NCBI GenBank assembly: GCA_004570955.1
Contig: SPPL01000011.1
Location: 1-64,000, forward strand
DNA length: 64,000 bases
Direction of reading: 5' to 3'
Source: Jeotgalicoccus nanhaiensis
Lineage (GTDB): Bacteria; Bacillota; Bacilli; Staphylococcales; Salinicoccaceae
Below are positions 1 to 8,101 of the stretch, piece by piece. The translations under genes and the position numbers were made by a program. The first letter of the stretch is position 1; each line of letters opens with the position of its first letter. The notes under the pieces were generated by a model. The model saw nothing but the letters and a program-made list of their open reading frames with translations. It was not told where the DNA came from and did no database searches.

Positions 1-48
<48 letters not shown>

Positions 49-212
49 GGAGAACTTAAACTTAAGCTCTGTTGATACTGCTGACAGTATCTCGTTTGCG
101 TTTCAATTGGTCGCCTCAATGTGTGCTCCTAGTTAATAGAAGACTTCTTTATTCGGAATTAAACGTTGACATATTGTCATTCAGTTTTCAATGTTCTTTA
201 ATTTATTTAAAA

Positions 213-286
213 TGGAGCGGGTAGACGGGATCGAACCGACAACATCAGCTTGGAAGGCTGAGGTTATACCATTTAACTATACCCGC
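213..286 (-). tRNA. tRNA-Gly (UCC anticodon)
   Basis: The 74-nt minus-strand sequence folds as a cloverleaf with acceptor GCGGGTA/TACCCGC, a T arm containing GGTTCGATCCC and an encoded CCA. The anticodon loop CTTCCAA gives anticodon UCC. It lies 27 bp downstream of tRNA-Leu and 165 bp upstream of the 16S gene in the same orientation, so it is probably co-transcribed with both. Confidence 0.95.
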
Positions 287-313
287 ATGGTATATGTTAT
301 AATAAGTTTTCAA

Positions 314-402
<89 letters not shown>

Positions 403-456
403 AAATCTTATTATATGTATTAATCTTTTGTTACTGACTTTTTAGCGACAAGAACT

Positions 457-485
457 AGTATATCTCATTAGCAAGTTGTTGTCAA
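457..485 (-). promoter_or_regulatory. SigA-type promoter, proximal to tRNA-Leu/16S
   Basis: Minus-strand -35 TTGACA (480-485) and -10 TATACT (457-462) are separated by exactly 17 bp. It sits about 55 bp before tRNA-Leu, directly downstream of a second promoter at 545-573. Together they look like the tandem P1/P2 arrangement of rRNA operons. Confidence 0.75.
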
Positions 486-544
486 CTGCAAAGTTTATTT
501 ATTTTTTAACCTGTTAGTTGAAAGCTCAACCGGTTAGATTTTCT

Positions 545-573
545 ATTATACTTCAGTGAAAGCAAGAAGTCAA
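545..573 (-). promoter_or_regulatory. SigA-type promoter between tRNA-Glu and tRNA-Leu
   Basis: Minus-strand -35 TTGACT (568-573) and -10 TATAAT (545-550) have a 17-bp spacer. It begins 23 bp past the tRNA-Glu gene and reads towards tRNA-Leu, tRNA-Gly and 16S. It is probably the distal promoter of the tandem rrn pair. Confidence 0.75.
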
Positions 574-595
574 TAGTTTGTTTTCAAAAAAATGA

Positions 596-670
596 TGGTG
601 ACCCGTACGGGACTCGAACCCGTGTTACCGCCGTGAAAGGGCGGTGTCTTAACCGCTTGACCAACGGGCC
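596..670 (-). tRNA. tRNA-Glu (UUC anticodon)
   Basis: The 75-nt minus-strand cloverleaf has acceptor GGCCCGT, anticodon stem CCGCC/GGCGG with loop CTTTCAC (anticodon UUC), T arm GGGTTCGAGTCCC and an encoded CCA. It has its own upstream promoter and is separated from tRNA-Leu by two further promoters, so it may be a separate transcription unit. Confidence 0.95.
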
Positions 671-693
671 ATCTGTTTTATACAACGCTTATT

Positions 694-722
694 AATATAC
701 AGAGTAATGATTTCAAAGTCAA
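694..722 (-). promoter_or_regulatory. SigA-type promoter of tRNA-Glu
   Basis: Minus-strand -35 TTGACT (717-722) and -10 TATATT (694-699) have a 17-bp spacer and lie 24 bp before tRNA-Glu. The interval from here to the catalase promoter (about 723-918) has no gene. It contains a perfect 12-bp palindrome, GAACAGCTGTTC (790-801), of unknown role. Confidence 0.7.
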
Positions 723-918
723 CACTTTCATCGAATTTAATTTTACTTTTTATTAATTTTCTAGAACCTACTATATAATGGCGAATCGTGAACAGCTGTT
801 CCTGTATTTTTTCGATTTCTCATTTAGAGCCCTCCCCTGTTCACTTAGCGGATAAAAATTTGATTTATACAGTTCATTTGAATTCGCTAAATAAATTATC
901 TTATTACGGTTTCGAAAC

Positions 919-966
919 TTGCTTTTGTGCTTTCGGCTTGTTATAGTTTATTTATAATCATTCTAA
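919..966 (+). promoter_or_regulatory. katA promoter overlapped by a PerR box
   Basis: A -35 TTGCTT (919-924), 17-bp spacer and extended -10 TGT-TATAGT (939-947) predict a start near 954. A Per box, TTATAATCATTCTAA (952-966), covers that start. It matches the known consensus TTATAATnATTATAA at all but one position. Binding there would block transcription, and peroxide-inactivated PerR would release it. The SD GGAGG follows at 972-976. Confidence 0.8.
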
Positions 967-985
967 TTAATGGAGGCAGTTATTG

Positions 986-2485
986 ATGACTAACAAAGAC
1001 AACAGACTTACGACCCTTTTCGGCAACCCTGTAGGCGATCGTGAAAACACAATGACAGCTGGCCCCCGCGGTCCGCTTGTTATGCAAGACCCTTACTTCC
1101 TCGACATGATGGCTCATTTCGACCGCGAAGTTATTCCCGAACGCCGCATGCACGCTAAAGGTTCAGGTGCTTTCGGTACATTTACAGTAACACATGATAT
1201 TACTCAATATACAAAAGCTAAAATCTTTAGCGAAGTAGGTAAACAGACGGAAATGTTCGCACGTTTCTCAACTGTAGCCGGCGAACGCGGTGCAGCTGAT
1301 GCTGAACGCGATATTCGCGGATTTGCTTTAAAATTCTATACAGAAGAAGGTAACTGGGACTTAGTTGGTAATAACACGCCTGTTTTCTTCTTCCGGGACC
1401 CTAAATTATTCCCAAGTTTAAACCACGTTGTAAAACGCGACCCTAAAACTAACATGCATAACGCAGAAAGCAACTGGGACTTCTGGACTAACTTGCCTGA
1501 AGCACTTCACCAGGTAACAATTATTATGACTGAACGCGGAATTCCTAAAGGTTTCAGAAATATGCATGGTTTCGGCTCACACACTTACAGCATGATCAAT
1601 GAAAACGATGAGCGTGTCTGGGTTAAATTCCACTTCCGCACTCAGCAGGGCATTGAAAACTATACAGCTGAAGAAGCTGCTGAACTGGTTGGTGTTGACC
1701 GCGAATCTTCACAAAGAGATTTATTCAACTCAATCGAAGATGGCGAATTCCCTAAATGGAAAGTATATATTCAGGTAATGACTGAAGAACAGGCGAAAAA
1801 CCACCCTGATAACCCCTTCGACTTAACTAAAGTATGGTACAAAGGTGACTATCCTTTAATCCCGGTTGGTGAATTCGAACTGAACAAGAACCCTGAAAAC
1901 TACTTTGCAGAAGTTGAACAGGCAGCATTTGCTCCGACTAATATTGTTCCGGGTATTGGATTCTCACCAGATAAAATGCTTCAGGGCCGTTTATTCTCAT
2001 ACGGAGATACTCAAAGATACCGCTTGGGTGTTAACCACCACCAGATTCCGGTTAACTCTCCTAAAGGTGCTGAAAATGTATGTCCATTCAGCCGCGACGG
2101 CGCAATGAGAGTTGATGGTAATGAAGGATCATCTCTCAATTATTATCCGAACAGCTACGGTGCTCACAATTCACAGCCGGAAGCTAAGCAGCCTGCACTT
2201 GACCTTGAGTACAGCTCAATTTACGAACACAACTTCCGCGAAGATGACGATAATTATTTCGAGCAGCCGGGTAAATTATTCAGATTGCAGTCTGATGAAG
2301 ACAAACAGCGTCTATTCTACAATACGGCAAATGAAATGACAGGTACAACTACACGTACTAAACACCGTCATATCTATAACTGCTATCAGGCAGATCCGGA
2401 TTACGGTAAAGGTGTTGCAGCAGCTCTTGGAATCGACATCAACGACGTTGATTTAGAAACTCCAGACTACTTCCACAACATGTAA
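986..2485 (+). CDS. katA: Monofunctional heme catalase KatA
   Basis: This 499-aa clade-3 catalase dismutates hydrogen peroxide in the cytoplasm. It shows the N-terminal [12 protein letters not shown] block, catalytic His56 (RRMHAKGSG), Asn129 in VGNNTPVFF and the proximal heme ligand Tyr339 in [14 protein letters not shown]. Length is typical. The ATG at 986 is preferred: the SD GGAGG (972-976) is 9 nt away, and family proteins begin at the equivalent residue. An in-frame TTG at 983 is also possible. It is monocistronic and ends at a bidirectional terminator shared with tex. The promoter carries a PerR box, so peroxide induction is expected. Confidence 0.97.
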   Translation: MTNKDNRLTTLFGNPVGDRENTMTAGPRGPLVMQDPYFLDMMAHFDREVIPERRMHAKGSGAFGTFTVTHDITQYTKAKIFSEVGKQTEMFARFSTVAGERGAADAERDIRGFALKFYTEEGNWDLVGNNTPVFFFRDPKLFPSLNHVVKRDPKTNMHNAESNWDFWTNLPEALHQVTIIMTERGIPKGFRNMHGFGSHTYSMINENDERVWVKFHFRTQQGIENYTAEEAAELVGVDRESSQRDLFNSIEDGEFPKWKVYIQVMTEEQAKNHPDNPFDLTKVWYKGDYPLIPVGEFELNKNPENYFAEVEQAAFAPTNIVPGIGFSPDKMLQGRLFSYGDTQRYRLGVNHHQIPVNSPKGAENVCPFSRDGAMRVDGNEGSSLNYYPNSYGAHNSQPEAKQPALDLEYSSIYEHNFREDDDNYFEQPGKLFRLQSDEDKQRLFYNTANEMTGTTTRTKHRHIYNCYQADPDYGKGVAAALGIDINDVDLETPDYFHNM

Positions 2486-2500
2486 TCATACGCTTCATCA

Positions 2501-2535
2501 AAAAAACGGAAACGACTCAGTCGTTTCCGTTTTTC
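2501..2535. terminator. Bidirectional terminator between katA and tex
   Basis: An 11-bp perfect stem ACGGAAACGAC/GTCGTTTCCGT (2506-2530) with a 3-nt loop is flanked by an A run on the left and a T run on the right. It can therefore end both the katA transcript and the convergent tex transcript. Confidence 0.85.
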
Positions 2536-2537
2536 TT

Positions 2538-4679
2538 TTATACATTTTTCATAGTCAGCGATATTCTATTCTTCTGTACATCAACATCCATCACTTTAAC
2601 TTCTACAATGTCTCCGGTATTGACCACTTCAAGCGGATGCTTTACAAACCGGTTTGAAATTTGCGACACATGAACCAGTCCGTCCTGCTTCACTCCGACA
2701 TCCACAAAGGCGCCAAAATCCGTGACATTTCTGACGGTTCCTGACAGTGTCATACCTGCTTTTAAATCTTCGATGCCGAGTACATCAGATTTCAATAATG
2801 GTGTATCGTATTTATCCCGAATATCTCTCATCGGCGCTTTCAAACTCGAAATAATATCTTCCAAGGTAGGCACACCAATATTCAGCATTTCAGCAGTCTC
2901 TTTAATATTTAATGCATCGAGTTTTTCACTCATGCTGTTTTCTCCGAGATTATCTATAGTTAAACCGATTGTTTCAATAAGCTTATACGTATTTTTATAC
3001 TGCTCTGGGTGGATCGGTGTCATATCTAGCGGTTCTTTTCCATTAAATATTCTTAAGAACCCGACACACTGCTCATATGTTTTATCGCCTAAGCGTGCAA
3101 CTTTCTTCAGTTCGCTTCTCTTTTTGAAACCGTCATTTTCTTCTCTGAACGCCACGATGTTTTTACTGATAACCGGAGACAATCCTGCTACATGCTGCAG
3201 CAGTGTCGGCGATGCCGTATTTAAGTTAACGCCAACCTGGTTTACTGCAGTTTCTACGACGAAATTTAATGACTCAGTTAAAAACTTCTGATTGATATCG
3301 TGCTGATACTGCCCGACCCCTATGGATTTCGGATCGATTTTAACCAATTCACTGAGCGGATCATGTACACGCCGCGCGATAGATACGGCACTTCTTTCCT
3401 CAACATTAAAATCCGGAAACTCTTCTCGCGCGACCTCAGAGGCCGAGTAAACACTCGCGCCCGCTTCATTGACGATAATATAAGGAATATCCAGATTTTC
3501 TTCTTTAATCAGCGCACCGATAAACTCTTCAGATTCTCTTGATGCAGTGCCGTTGCCTATCGCAATTAATGATACACCGTATTTCTTTATTAATTTTAAG
3601 ATAACTGTTTTAGCGGCTTCCTTTTTATTCACCGGCTTATGAGGATAAATAACATCTTTCGCTAGATACGATCCCGTGTCGTTGATTACAGCAAGTTTGC
3701 ATCCTGTACGGTAGGCAGGATCCAGCCCGAGAATAACTCTGCCTTTTAATGGCGGCTGCAGCAGCAGTCTCTTTAAGTTTTCTTCAAAAACAACGACAGC
3801 ATGCTTTTCACTGTTTTCTGCTAAATCAGCACGCACTTCCCTTTCAAGCGAAGGTAAAATCAAACGTTTCAGACTATCTTCAACAGCTTCTGTCAGCAGC
3901 TCTTTTGTTTTGGCACGTTCTTCTATAACCTGTTTCTTTAAATAATTCGTTATTCTTTCGGTATCATGCGTTAATTTAACTGATAAAACTTTTAATGCCT
4001 CGCCGCGGTTTAAAGCAAGCACCCTGTGAGGAACGATATTTTTAACTCTTTCTGCATAATCATAATACATTTCAAAAATACCCTGTTCGTCCTCAGCATT
4101 CTTTTTAACAGAGGAAACGATTTTCGATGTATCTTTAATAATTTTCAATATGTACAGACGGTATTGCGGATTATCCGATATAATCTCAGCGATAATATCT
4201 TTCGCGCCTTTTACTGCCGTTTCCACAGAAGTCACTTCGTCAGTTAAAAACTCTCCGGCCGCACTTTCTATATCACGGTGTTTACCTGCTAAAATAAGAT
4301 TCGCCAGCGGTTCAAGTCCGAGACGTTTTGCTTCAGTCGCCCGGGTTTTCTTTTTCTGCTTAAACGGACGGTATAAATCCTCGACCCGGCTCTGTTTCGT
4401 CTGCTTTAAAATTTCGCTCTGCAATTCATCTGTCAGCATACCCTGCTCATCAATCAGGCGAATAACTTCCTCTTTACGTTTATTCAGATTTTCAAGGTAC
4501 AGGTATTTAGTTTCAATTTCTTTAATTGCAACTTCATCAAGCCCGCCCGTCTGTTCTTTACGATAGCGTGCAATAAACGGTACAGTATTTTTCTCTCCGA
4601 GCAGCTCCAGTACTTTTTTGACATAATCTTTATTGATTTTCATTTCATTCGATATTTCTTTTACTAATTCATGTGTCAT
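2538..4679 (-). CDS. tex: Tex family RNA-binding transcription accessory protein
   Basis: This 713-aa protein has the full Tex layout. It has an N-terminal helical Tex domain, a YqgF/RNase H-like fold starting near residue 313 (GRVILGLDPAYRTG, Asp320), helix-hairpin-helix elements near residue 500 (VNLNTASPTLLQHVAGL), and a C-terminal S1 domain at 639-711. Tex binds RNA and acts at transcription complexes; its exact role is unsettled. SD AGGAG precedes the ATG. It lies 61 bp after sigB, separated by a hairpin (4704-4730), so it may be partly co-transcribed with the SigB operon. Confidence 0.95.
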   Translation of the reverse strand: MTHELVKEISNEMKINKDYVKKVLELLGEKNTVPFIARYRKEQTGGLDEVAIKEIETKYLYLENLNKRKEEVIRLIDEQGMLTDELQSEILKQTKQSRVEDLYRPFKQKKKTRATEAKRLGLEPLANLILAGKHRDIESAAGEFLTDEVTSVETAVKGAKDIIAEIISDNPQYRLYILKIIKDTSKIVSSVKKNAEDEQGIFEMYYDYAERVKNIVPHRVLALNRGEALKVLSVKLTHDTERITNYLKKQVIEERAKTKELLTEAVEDSLKRLILPSLEREVRADLAENSEKHAVVVFEENLKRLLLQPPLKGRVILGLDPAYRTGCKLAVINDTGSYLAKDVIYPHKPVNKKEAAKTVILKLIKKYGVSLIAIGNGTASRESEEFIGALIKEENLDIPYIIVNEAGASVYSASEVAREEFPDFNVEERSAVSIARRVHDPLSELVKIDPKSIGVGQYQHDINQKFLTESLNFVVETAVNQVGVNLNTASPTLLQHVAGLSPVISKNIVAFREENDGFKKRSELKKVARLGDKTYEQCVGFLRIFNGKEPLDMTPIHPEQYKNTYKLIETIGLTIDNLGENSMSEKLDALNIKETAEMLNIGVPTLEDIISSLKAPMRDIRDKYDTPLLKSDVLGIEDLKAGMTLSGTVRNVTDFGAFVDVGVKQDGLVHVSQISNRFVKHPLEVVNTGDIVEVKVMDVDVQKNRISLTMKNV

Positions 4680-4703
4680 AACTATGTACTCTCCTAATAA
4701 TAA

Positions 4704-4730
4704 GAACCCAATCTATAATAGACCGGGCTC
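4704..4730 (-). terminator. Hairpin after sigB (terminator or attenuator before tex)
   Basis: The minus strand forms a 12-bp stem with three or four G-U pairs and a 3-nt loop (GAGCCCGGTCTA then TAGATTGGGTTC), followed by the U-rich TTATTATTAGG. The tail is imperfect, so partial read-through into tex is plausible. Confidence 0.6.
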
Positions 4731-4740
4731 ATTTATAAAT

Positions 4741-5520
4741 TTATTCAGCTTCCTTCACTGCTTCTCTCAGTTTCTTAATCGCAGAACGCTGCAGTCTGGA
4801 CACATGCATCTGGCTTAAACCGATTTTTTCACCGGTTTCTTTTTGACTGAGACCTTCGATAAATGTTGATTTTATAATTTCCTGTTCTCTGTCACTTAAG
4901 ATAGGCAGTACTTTTTCTAAAATCATACGCTTTTCAGCCAGATCATAATTATCATCCTGCTGTCCCATAACATCGAGTAAGGTTACTGTCGAACCATCTT
5001 TATCTGCTTCGATTGAATGATCCACGCTGAGCGCATTATAACTCTGTCCCATTTCCATAGCTTCCAGTACTTCTTCTTCCGTCACTTCAAGCTTCATTGC
5101 GAGTTCTTGAATTGTCGGCGATCTTTCGAGTTCATTCGTCAGAGCATCTGTCGTATTTTTTATTCTCGGACCGAGTTCCTTAATGCGTCTCGGCACGTGA
5201 ACACTCCACGTTTTATCACGCAGATAGCGTTTAATCTCTCCGACTACTGTCGGCACTAAAAAAACTTCAAACCTGCGTTCAAAAGATGTATCAAAGCGTC
5301 TGATAGCCCCTAAAAGACCAAGCATTCCAACCTGGACCAAATCTTCGTGATGCGACTGGCCGCGGGAGTAACGGTAAGCGAGTGATTCCACAAGCTTTGT
5401 ATAATTTTCTACTAGCTCGCTTTGTGCTATATCATCTTCACTTTCCTGATATCTCTTAATCAGCTCGTTAACTTCTTCAGGCGGCAGTCCGTAATTCTTA
5501 TTGCGAGATCGTTTCTCCAT
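4741..5520 (-). CDS. sigB: RNA polymerase sigma factor SigB
   Basis: This 259-aa sigma-70 group 3 factor directs general-stress transcription. Region 2 is seen as [19 protein letters not shown], and the region 4 helix-turn-helix lies at the C-terminus ([20 protein letters not shown]). It is the last gene of rsbU-rsbV-rsbW-sigB and overlaps rsbW by 23 bp. This fits the stoichiometric coupling of sigma factor and anti-sigma factor. A SigB-type promoter in front of rsbV (6355-6380) implies autoregulation. The operon resembles the reduced staphylococcal form. Confidence 0.97.
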   Translation of the reverse strand: MEKRSRNKNYGLPPEEVNELIKRYQESEDDIAQSELVENYTKLVESLAYRYSRGQSHHEDLVQVGMLGLLGAIRRFDTSFERRFEVFLVPTVVGEIKRYLRDKTWSVHVPRRIKELGPRIKNTTDALTNELERSPTIQELAMKLEVTEEEVLEAMEMGQSYNALSVDHSIEADKDGSTVTLLDVMGQQDDNYDLAEKRMILEKVLPILSDREQEIIKSTFIEGLSQKETGEKIGLSQMHVSRLQRSAIKKLREAVKEAE

Positions 5521-5971
5521 TCGGGTGCACCTGACTTTCGTTAATATACTTCGTCATACTTATCGTCACACCAGGTTCTTTTCTGAAGGAAACTTTGTCC
5601 ATCAATGTTTCAATAAGGAAGAGGCCAAGCCCTCCTTCTCTGAGATAATCAATATTGTCATCTTCATTGTACGGTCCGAGCTCTTCTTTAATTTTTTCAT
5701 AATCAAAGCTTTGTCCGTTATCCGCTACAATAATCTCGACTTTATCACTGTATATTGCGAAACCTACAGAAATTTCACCCTGTTCACTATCTTTATAAGC
5801 ATGTTTAACTGCATTTGTTACAGCTTCCGATACTGCAATTTTAGAATCCTCTATATCATCATATGTCGCTCCCGCTCTCGATAAAACACCTGAAAGTGTT
5901 AAACGGATAAGTCCTACATATTCTGCACTTGACGGAAACTTCATTTCTATAAAATCATATTGTGGCATCAT
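5498..5971 (-). CDS. rsbW: Anti-sigma-B factor / serine kinase RsbW
   Basis: This 157-aa GHKL-type kinase binds SigB and phosphorylates RsbV. The N box [11 protein letters not shown], the G1 motif [10 protein letters not shown] and the glycine-rich [15 protein letters not shown] are all present. The SD GGAGG is inside the end of rsbV, and the stop overlaps the start of sigB, so translation is coupled on both sides. Partner switching with RsbV is expected from the family. No rsbX follows sigB. Confidence 0.95.
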   Translation of the reverse strand: MMPQYDFIEMKFPSSAEYVGLIRLTLSGVLSRAGATYDDIEDSKIAVSEAVTNAVKHAYKDSEQGEISVGFAIYSDKVEIIVADNGQSFDYEKIKEELGPYNEDDNIDYLREGGLGLFLIETLMDKVSFRKEPGVTISMTKYINESQVHPNGETISQ

Positions 5972-5974
5972 TCT

Positions 5975-6301
5975 TCAGTCGACCTCCGACTTCTTATTAA
6001 CATACATTAAATCGCGTAATCCTGTAATTTCAAAAAGTTTTAAGATTCTATCGTTTACTCCAAGTACATGGAGTTCCTTATCATGCTTATTAAGATCTTT
6101 AAGCGTGCCGACAAAAATACCGAGTCCTGTGGAATCCATGTAATCAAGTTCGCTTAAATCAACAATTAAGTCATGTTCCCCTGCCGCAGCCACAGGCTCG
6201 AAAACCTGTTTTAATTCAGGTGCAGTATAAACATCAAGTTCACCGCTCACACTGACTAAATATTCCCCGCCGTTTTCCGTAGCGTCTATTTTTATATTCA
6301 T
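5975..6301 (-). CDS. rsbV: Anti-anti-sigma factor RsbV
   Basis: This 108-aa single STAS-domain protein carries the phospho-acceptor motif MDSTGLGIF, with Ser57 as the expected RsbW target. Unphosphorylated RsbV binds RsbW and releases SigB. RsbU is the cognate phosphatase. The gene follows rsbU after an 82-bp gap that contains a SigB-type promoter, and ends 3 bp before rsbW. Confidence 0.95.
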   Translation of the reverse strand: MNIKIDATENGGEYLVSVSGELDVYTAPELKQVFEPVAAAGEHDLIVDLSELDYMDSTGLGIFVGTLKDLNKHDKELHVLGVNDRILKLFEITGLRDLMYVNKKSEVD

Positions 6302-6354
6302 AATTATGTATGCACTCCAATCACGTTATCCCTATATTTTATACCTCAGTCTGT

Positions 6355-6380
6355 CTACCCTGTATTCTTCATTTTAAAAC
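6355..6380 (-). promoter_or_regulatory. SigB-dependent promoter in front of rsbV
   Basis: On the minus strand, GTTTTA (6375-6380), a 14-bp spacer and GGGTAG (6355-6360) closely match the SigB consensus GTTTAA-N12-15-GGGTAT. The predicted start near 6347 gives a leader of about 45 nt to the rsbV ATG at 6301. This is where S. aureus and B. subtilis place the autoregulatory promoter. Confidence 0.75.
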
Positions 6381-6383
6381 TTT

Positions 6384-7403
6384 TTAGCCGGAACATTTAT
6401 TTTTTATTATAAACATTGTTAAGTCATCTTTGTAATTCTGGTTGCGCATGCGTGTCAGCGCCTCGTATATATACTGAACAATATCCTGAGGGTGCTGGTC
6501 GCGTGCTTCCCTGATCATCTCTTTAATGTCATCCATATTAATAAATGTACCGTCGTGTTTTCTAAGTTCGGATACTCCGTCGGTATAGATGAACAGCATG
6601 TCATTCTCTTCAAGTCTGGAAGATACTTCTTCATATTCAGTATCTTTCATGACCCCGAGTACAAGTCCTTTGCCGTCCAGTTCCTCAAATTCGTCATCTT
6701 CATAGTGGTAAAGATAAACAGGTTCGTGCCCTGCGCTTGAGAAGCATAAAGACTGATCTTTAAAATCGTACAAGCCGTAAAACATCGTTACAAACATATT
6801 TTTGTTGACGTTTTTTTCCACGAGTTCATTTAACCGTTTTAAAGATTTTGACGGCGGATTGGATGCCGACGTCAAGTCCATCCCGAACTTCAGCATCGAC
6901 ATGGCGATAGCAGCAGGGATACCTTTGCCGATAACATCAGCAACCGCGAAAGTCAGTTTGCCGTCACTGTGTTCGATAATGTTAAAATAGTCACCGCTCA
7001 CTTTGCGGGCAGGCACACTGATTGCGCCAATCTCAACGTTTTCAATAGCCGGAATCTCAGTTTTTAACATGGTTTCCTGAAGGCTTGAAGCGACATCCAT
7101 TTCTTGATCGTGACGCTCCATCTTATTGAGCATTGCTTTGTAATCCTTATATGTAAAACCAAAGCGGATCATTATTTCCTGCAGCACGTTGAGGGAAGCT
7201 TTTATGTCTTCATAACTCTTCAGCGGGATTGCACTGATCAGTTCAATATGAAGAGCAACCATCTCATCCGGTGAAATATCCAAGTCGATTGCTTTTTCAC
7301 TGAAATCATGAGCTTTCGCCGCAAGCTGATCTTCGTTTCCCGATTTTATATAATCATTAATTATGCCTTTGTATTCTTCTACCAAATCATCAATATATGT
7401 CAT
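6384..7403 (-). CDS. rsbU: RsbU, PP2C-type phosphatase activating SigB
   Basis: This 339-aa protein has an N-terminal helical RsbU domain (residues about 1-85) and a C-terminal PP2C/SpoIIE phosphatase domain. Metal-binding motifs include VADVIGKGIPAAIAMS, FIYTDGVSEL and the terminal KDDLTMFII. It dephosphorylates RsbV-P. The start at 7403 (MTYIDDLVEEY) is chosen over an upstream in-frame start because SD GGAGG lies 10 nt away. It directly follows mazEF, with no rsbR/S/T genes, so the upstream input is not obvious. Confidence 0.93.
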   Translation of the reverse strand: MTYIDDLVEEYKGIINDYIKSGNEDQLAAKAHDFSEKAIDLDISPDEMVALHIELISAIPLKSYEDIKASLNVLQEIMIRFGFTYKDYKAMLNKMERHDQEMDVASSLQETMLKTEIPAIENVEIGAISVPARKVSGDYFNIIEHSDGKLTFAVADVIGKGIPAAIAMSMLKFGMDLTSASNPPSKSLKRLNELVEKNVNKNMFVTMFYGLYDFKDQSLCFSSAGHEPVYLYHYEDDEFEELDGKGLVLGVMKDTEYEEVSSRLEENDMLFIYTDGVSELRKHDGTFINMDDIKEMIREARDQHPQDIVQYIYEALTRMRNQNYKDDLTMFIIKNKCSG

Positions 7404-7424
7404 ATTAAACACACCTCCATCTTT

Positions 7425-7456
7425 AAAATAGACTTTTGTAAACAAAAGTCTATTTT
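7425..7456 (-). terminator. 14-bp perfect hairpin overlapping the mazF stop codon
   Basis: The stem AAAATAGACTTTTG/CAAAAGTCTATTTT with a 4-nt loop straddles the mazF TAG stop (7450-7452). It ends 7 nt before the rsbU SD. The downstream U tract is short (TATTTTAAAG), so it could be a leaky terminator or an mRNA processing/stability element that sets the mazEF to rsbU ratio. Confidence 0.6.
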
Positions 7457-7827
7457 CTGTTTGCCTTATTCTTTTTTCTTTTCTTTTTCGGTTCTAATTC
7501 CAGACTGACTTTCAGTGCGTCATTAACTTCGCGCATTTTGTCCTCATCCAGATATGTAAGTTTTTCCTGTAATCTGGTCTTATCGACCGTTCGAATTTGC
7601 TCAAGCAGTATTACCGAGTCCATATCCAGTTTGTAAGCTTCTTTTGATATTTCAACATGTGTAGGTATCTTCGCTTTATTTATTTTCCCAGTAATGGCTG
7701 CAACTATCACAGTCGGACTGTGACGGTTACCTACATTATTTTGGATAATCACAACAGGGCGTTTCCCCCCTTGTTCTGAACCCTGCACAGGTGAAAGATC
7801 GGCCAGATAAACTTCTCCTCTTTTCAT
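7450..7827 (-). CDS. mazF: MazF/PemK-type endoribonuclease toxin
   Basis: This 125-aa type II toxin has the diagnostic [20 protein letters not shown] start and the [12 protein letters not shown] segment of the CcdB/PemK fold. Family members cut mRNA at short sequences. Here the last ten residues are very basic ([11 protein letters not shown]). It starts immediately after mazE and sits upstream of rsbU, the conserved staphylococcal position in which mazEF and sigB transcription are linked. Confidence 0.95.
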   Translation of the reverse strand: MKRGEVYLADLSPVQGSEQGGKRPVVIIQNNVGNRHSPTVIVAAITGKINKAKIPTHVEISKEAYKLDMDSVILLEQIRTVDKTRLQEKLTYLDEDKMREVNDALKVSLELEPKKKRKKNKANRK

Positions 7828-8028
7828 CTATTCACCATCTTTACTATCGTTACATGCAGCACATTCCCGTTCCGTGACAGTAATGCCGATACGGTAAGCT
7901 TCACTTTCAGCATAAAAGCTTTCCCGTGCGATTAATAAATTAATCTCCGCCATTTCAATGTAGCCATTTACCAATGCTTTTTCGAACTCGCTATTTGCAG
8001 ATGAATTAGACAAAACAGTCAACCCCAT
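7828..8028 (-). CDS. mazE: MazE-type antitoxin
   Basis: This small acidic protein (66 aa at most) precedes mazF without a gap. The segment NGYIEMAEINLLIA resembles staphylococcal MazE, and a CAAC pair occurs near the C-terminus. The ATG at 8028 has no recognisable SD. An in-frame TTG five codons later (MSNSSANSEF) lies behind GGGG and may be the true start, giving about 61 aa. It would neutralise MazF and bind the operon promoter. Confidence 0.8.
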   Translation of the reverse strand: MGLTVLSNSSANSEFEKALVNGYIEMAEINLLIARESFYAESEAYRIGITVTERECAACNDSKDGE

Positions 8029-8062
8029 AAAAATCAGTTATTAATTTAATCATAACATTTGA

Positions 8063-8098
8063 GACAGCCCGTTGCTATAAATCGGCTGTCGGGCTGTC
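8063..8098 (-). terminator. Hairpin between alr and mazE
   Basis: The arms GACAGCCCG and CGGGCTGTC (9 bp) flank an 18-nt interior containing a further repeat of the same motif. There is no U run on the minus strand, so it is more likely an mRNA-stabilising or attenuating structure than a simple terminator. Confidence 0.45.
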
Positions 8099-8101
8099 CA
8101 T

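Noticed and set aside
2722-3542. Open frames on the plus strand opposite tex (189 and 80 codons)
   Set aside because: They lie fully inside tex on the other strand, lack SD sequences and have no recognisable motif; tex is conserved along its whole length.
4150-4566. 138-codon plus-strand frame opposite the N-terminal part of tex
   Set aside because: It has low-complexity Ser/Arg/Phe composition typical of antisense frames and no SD. It is a shadow of tex.
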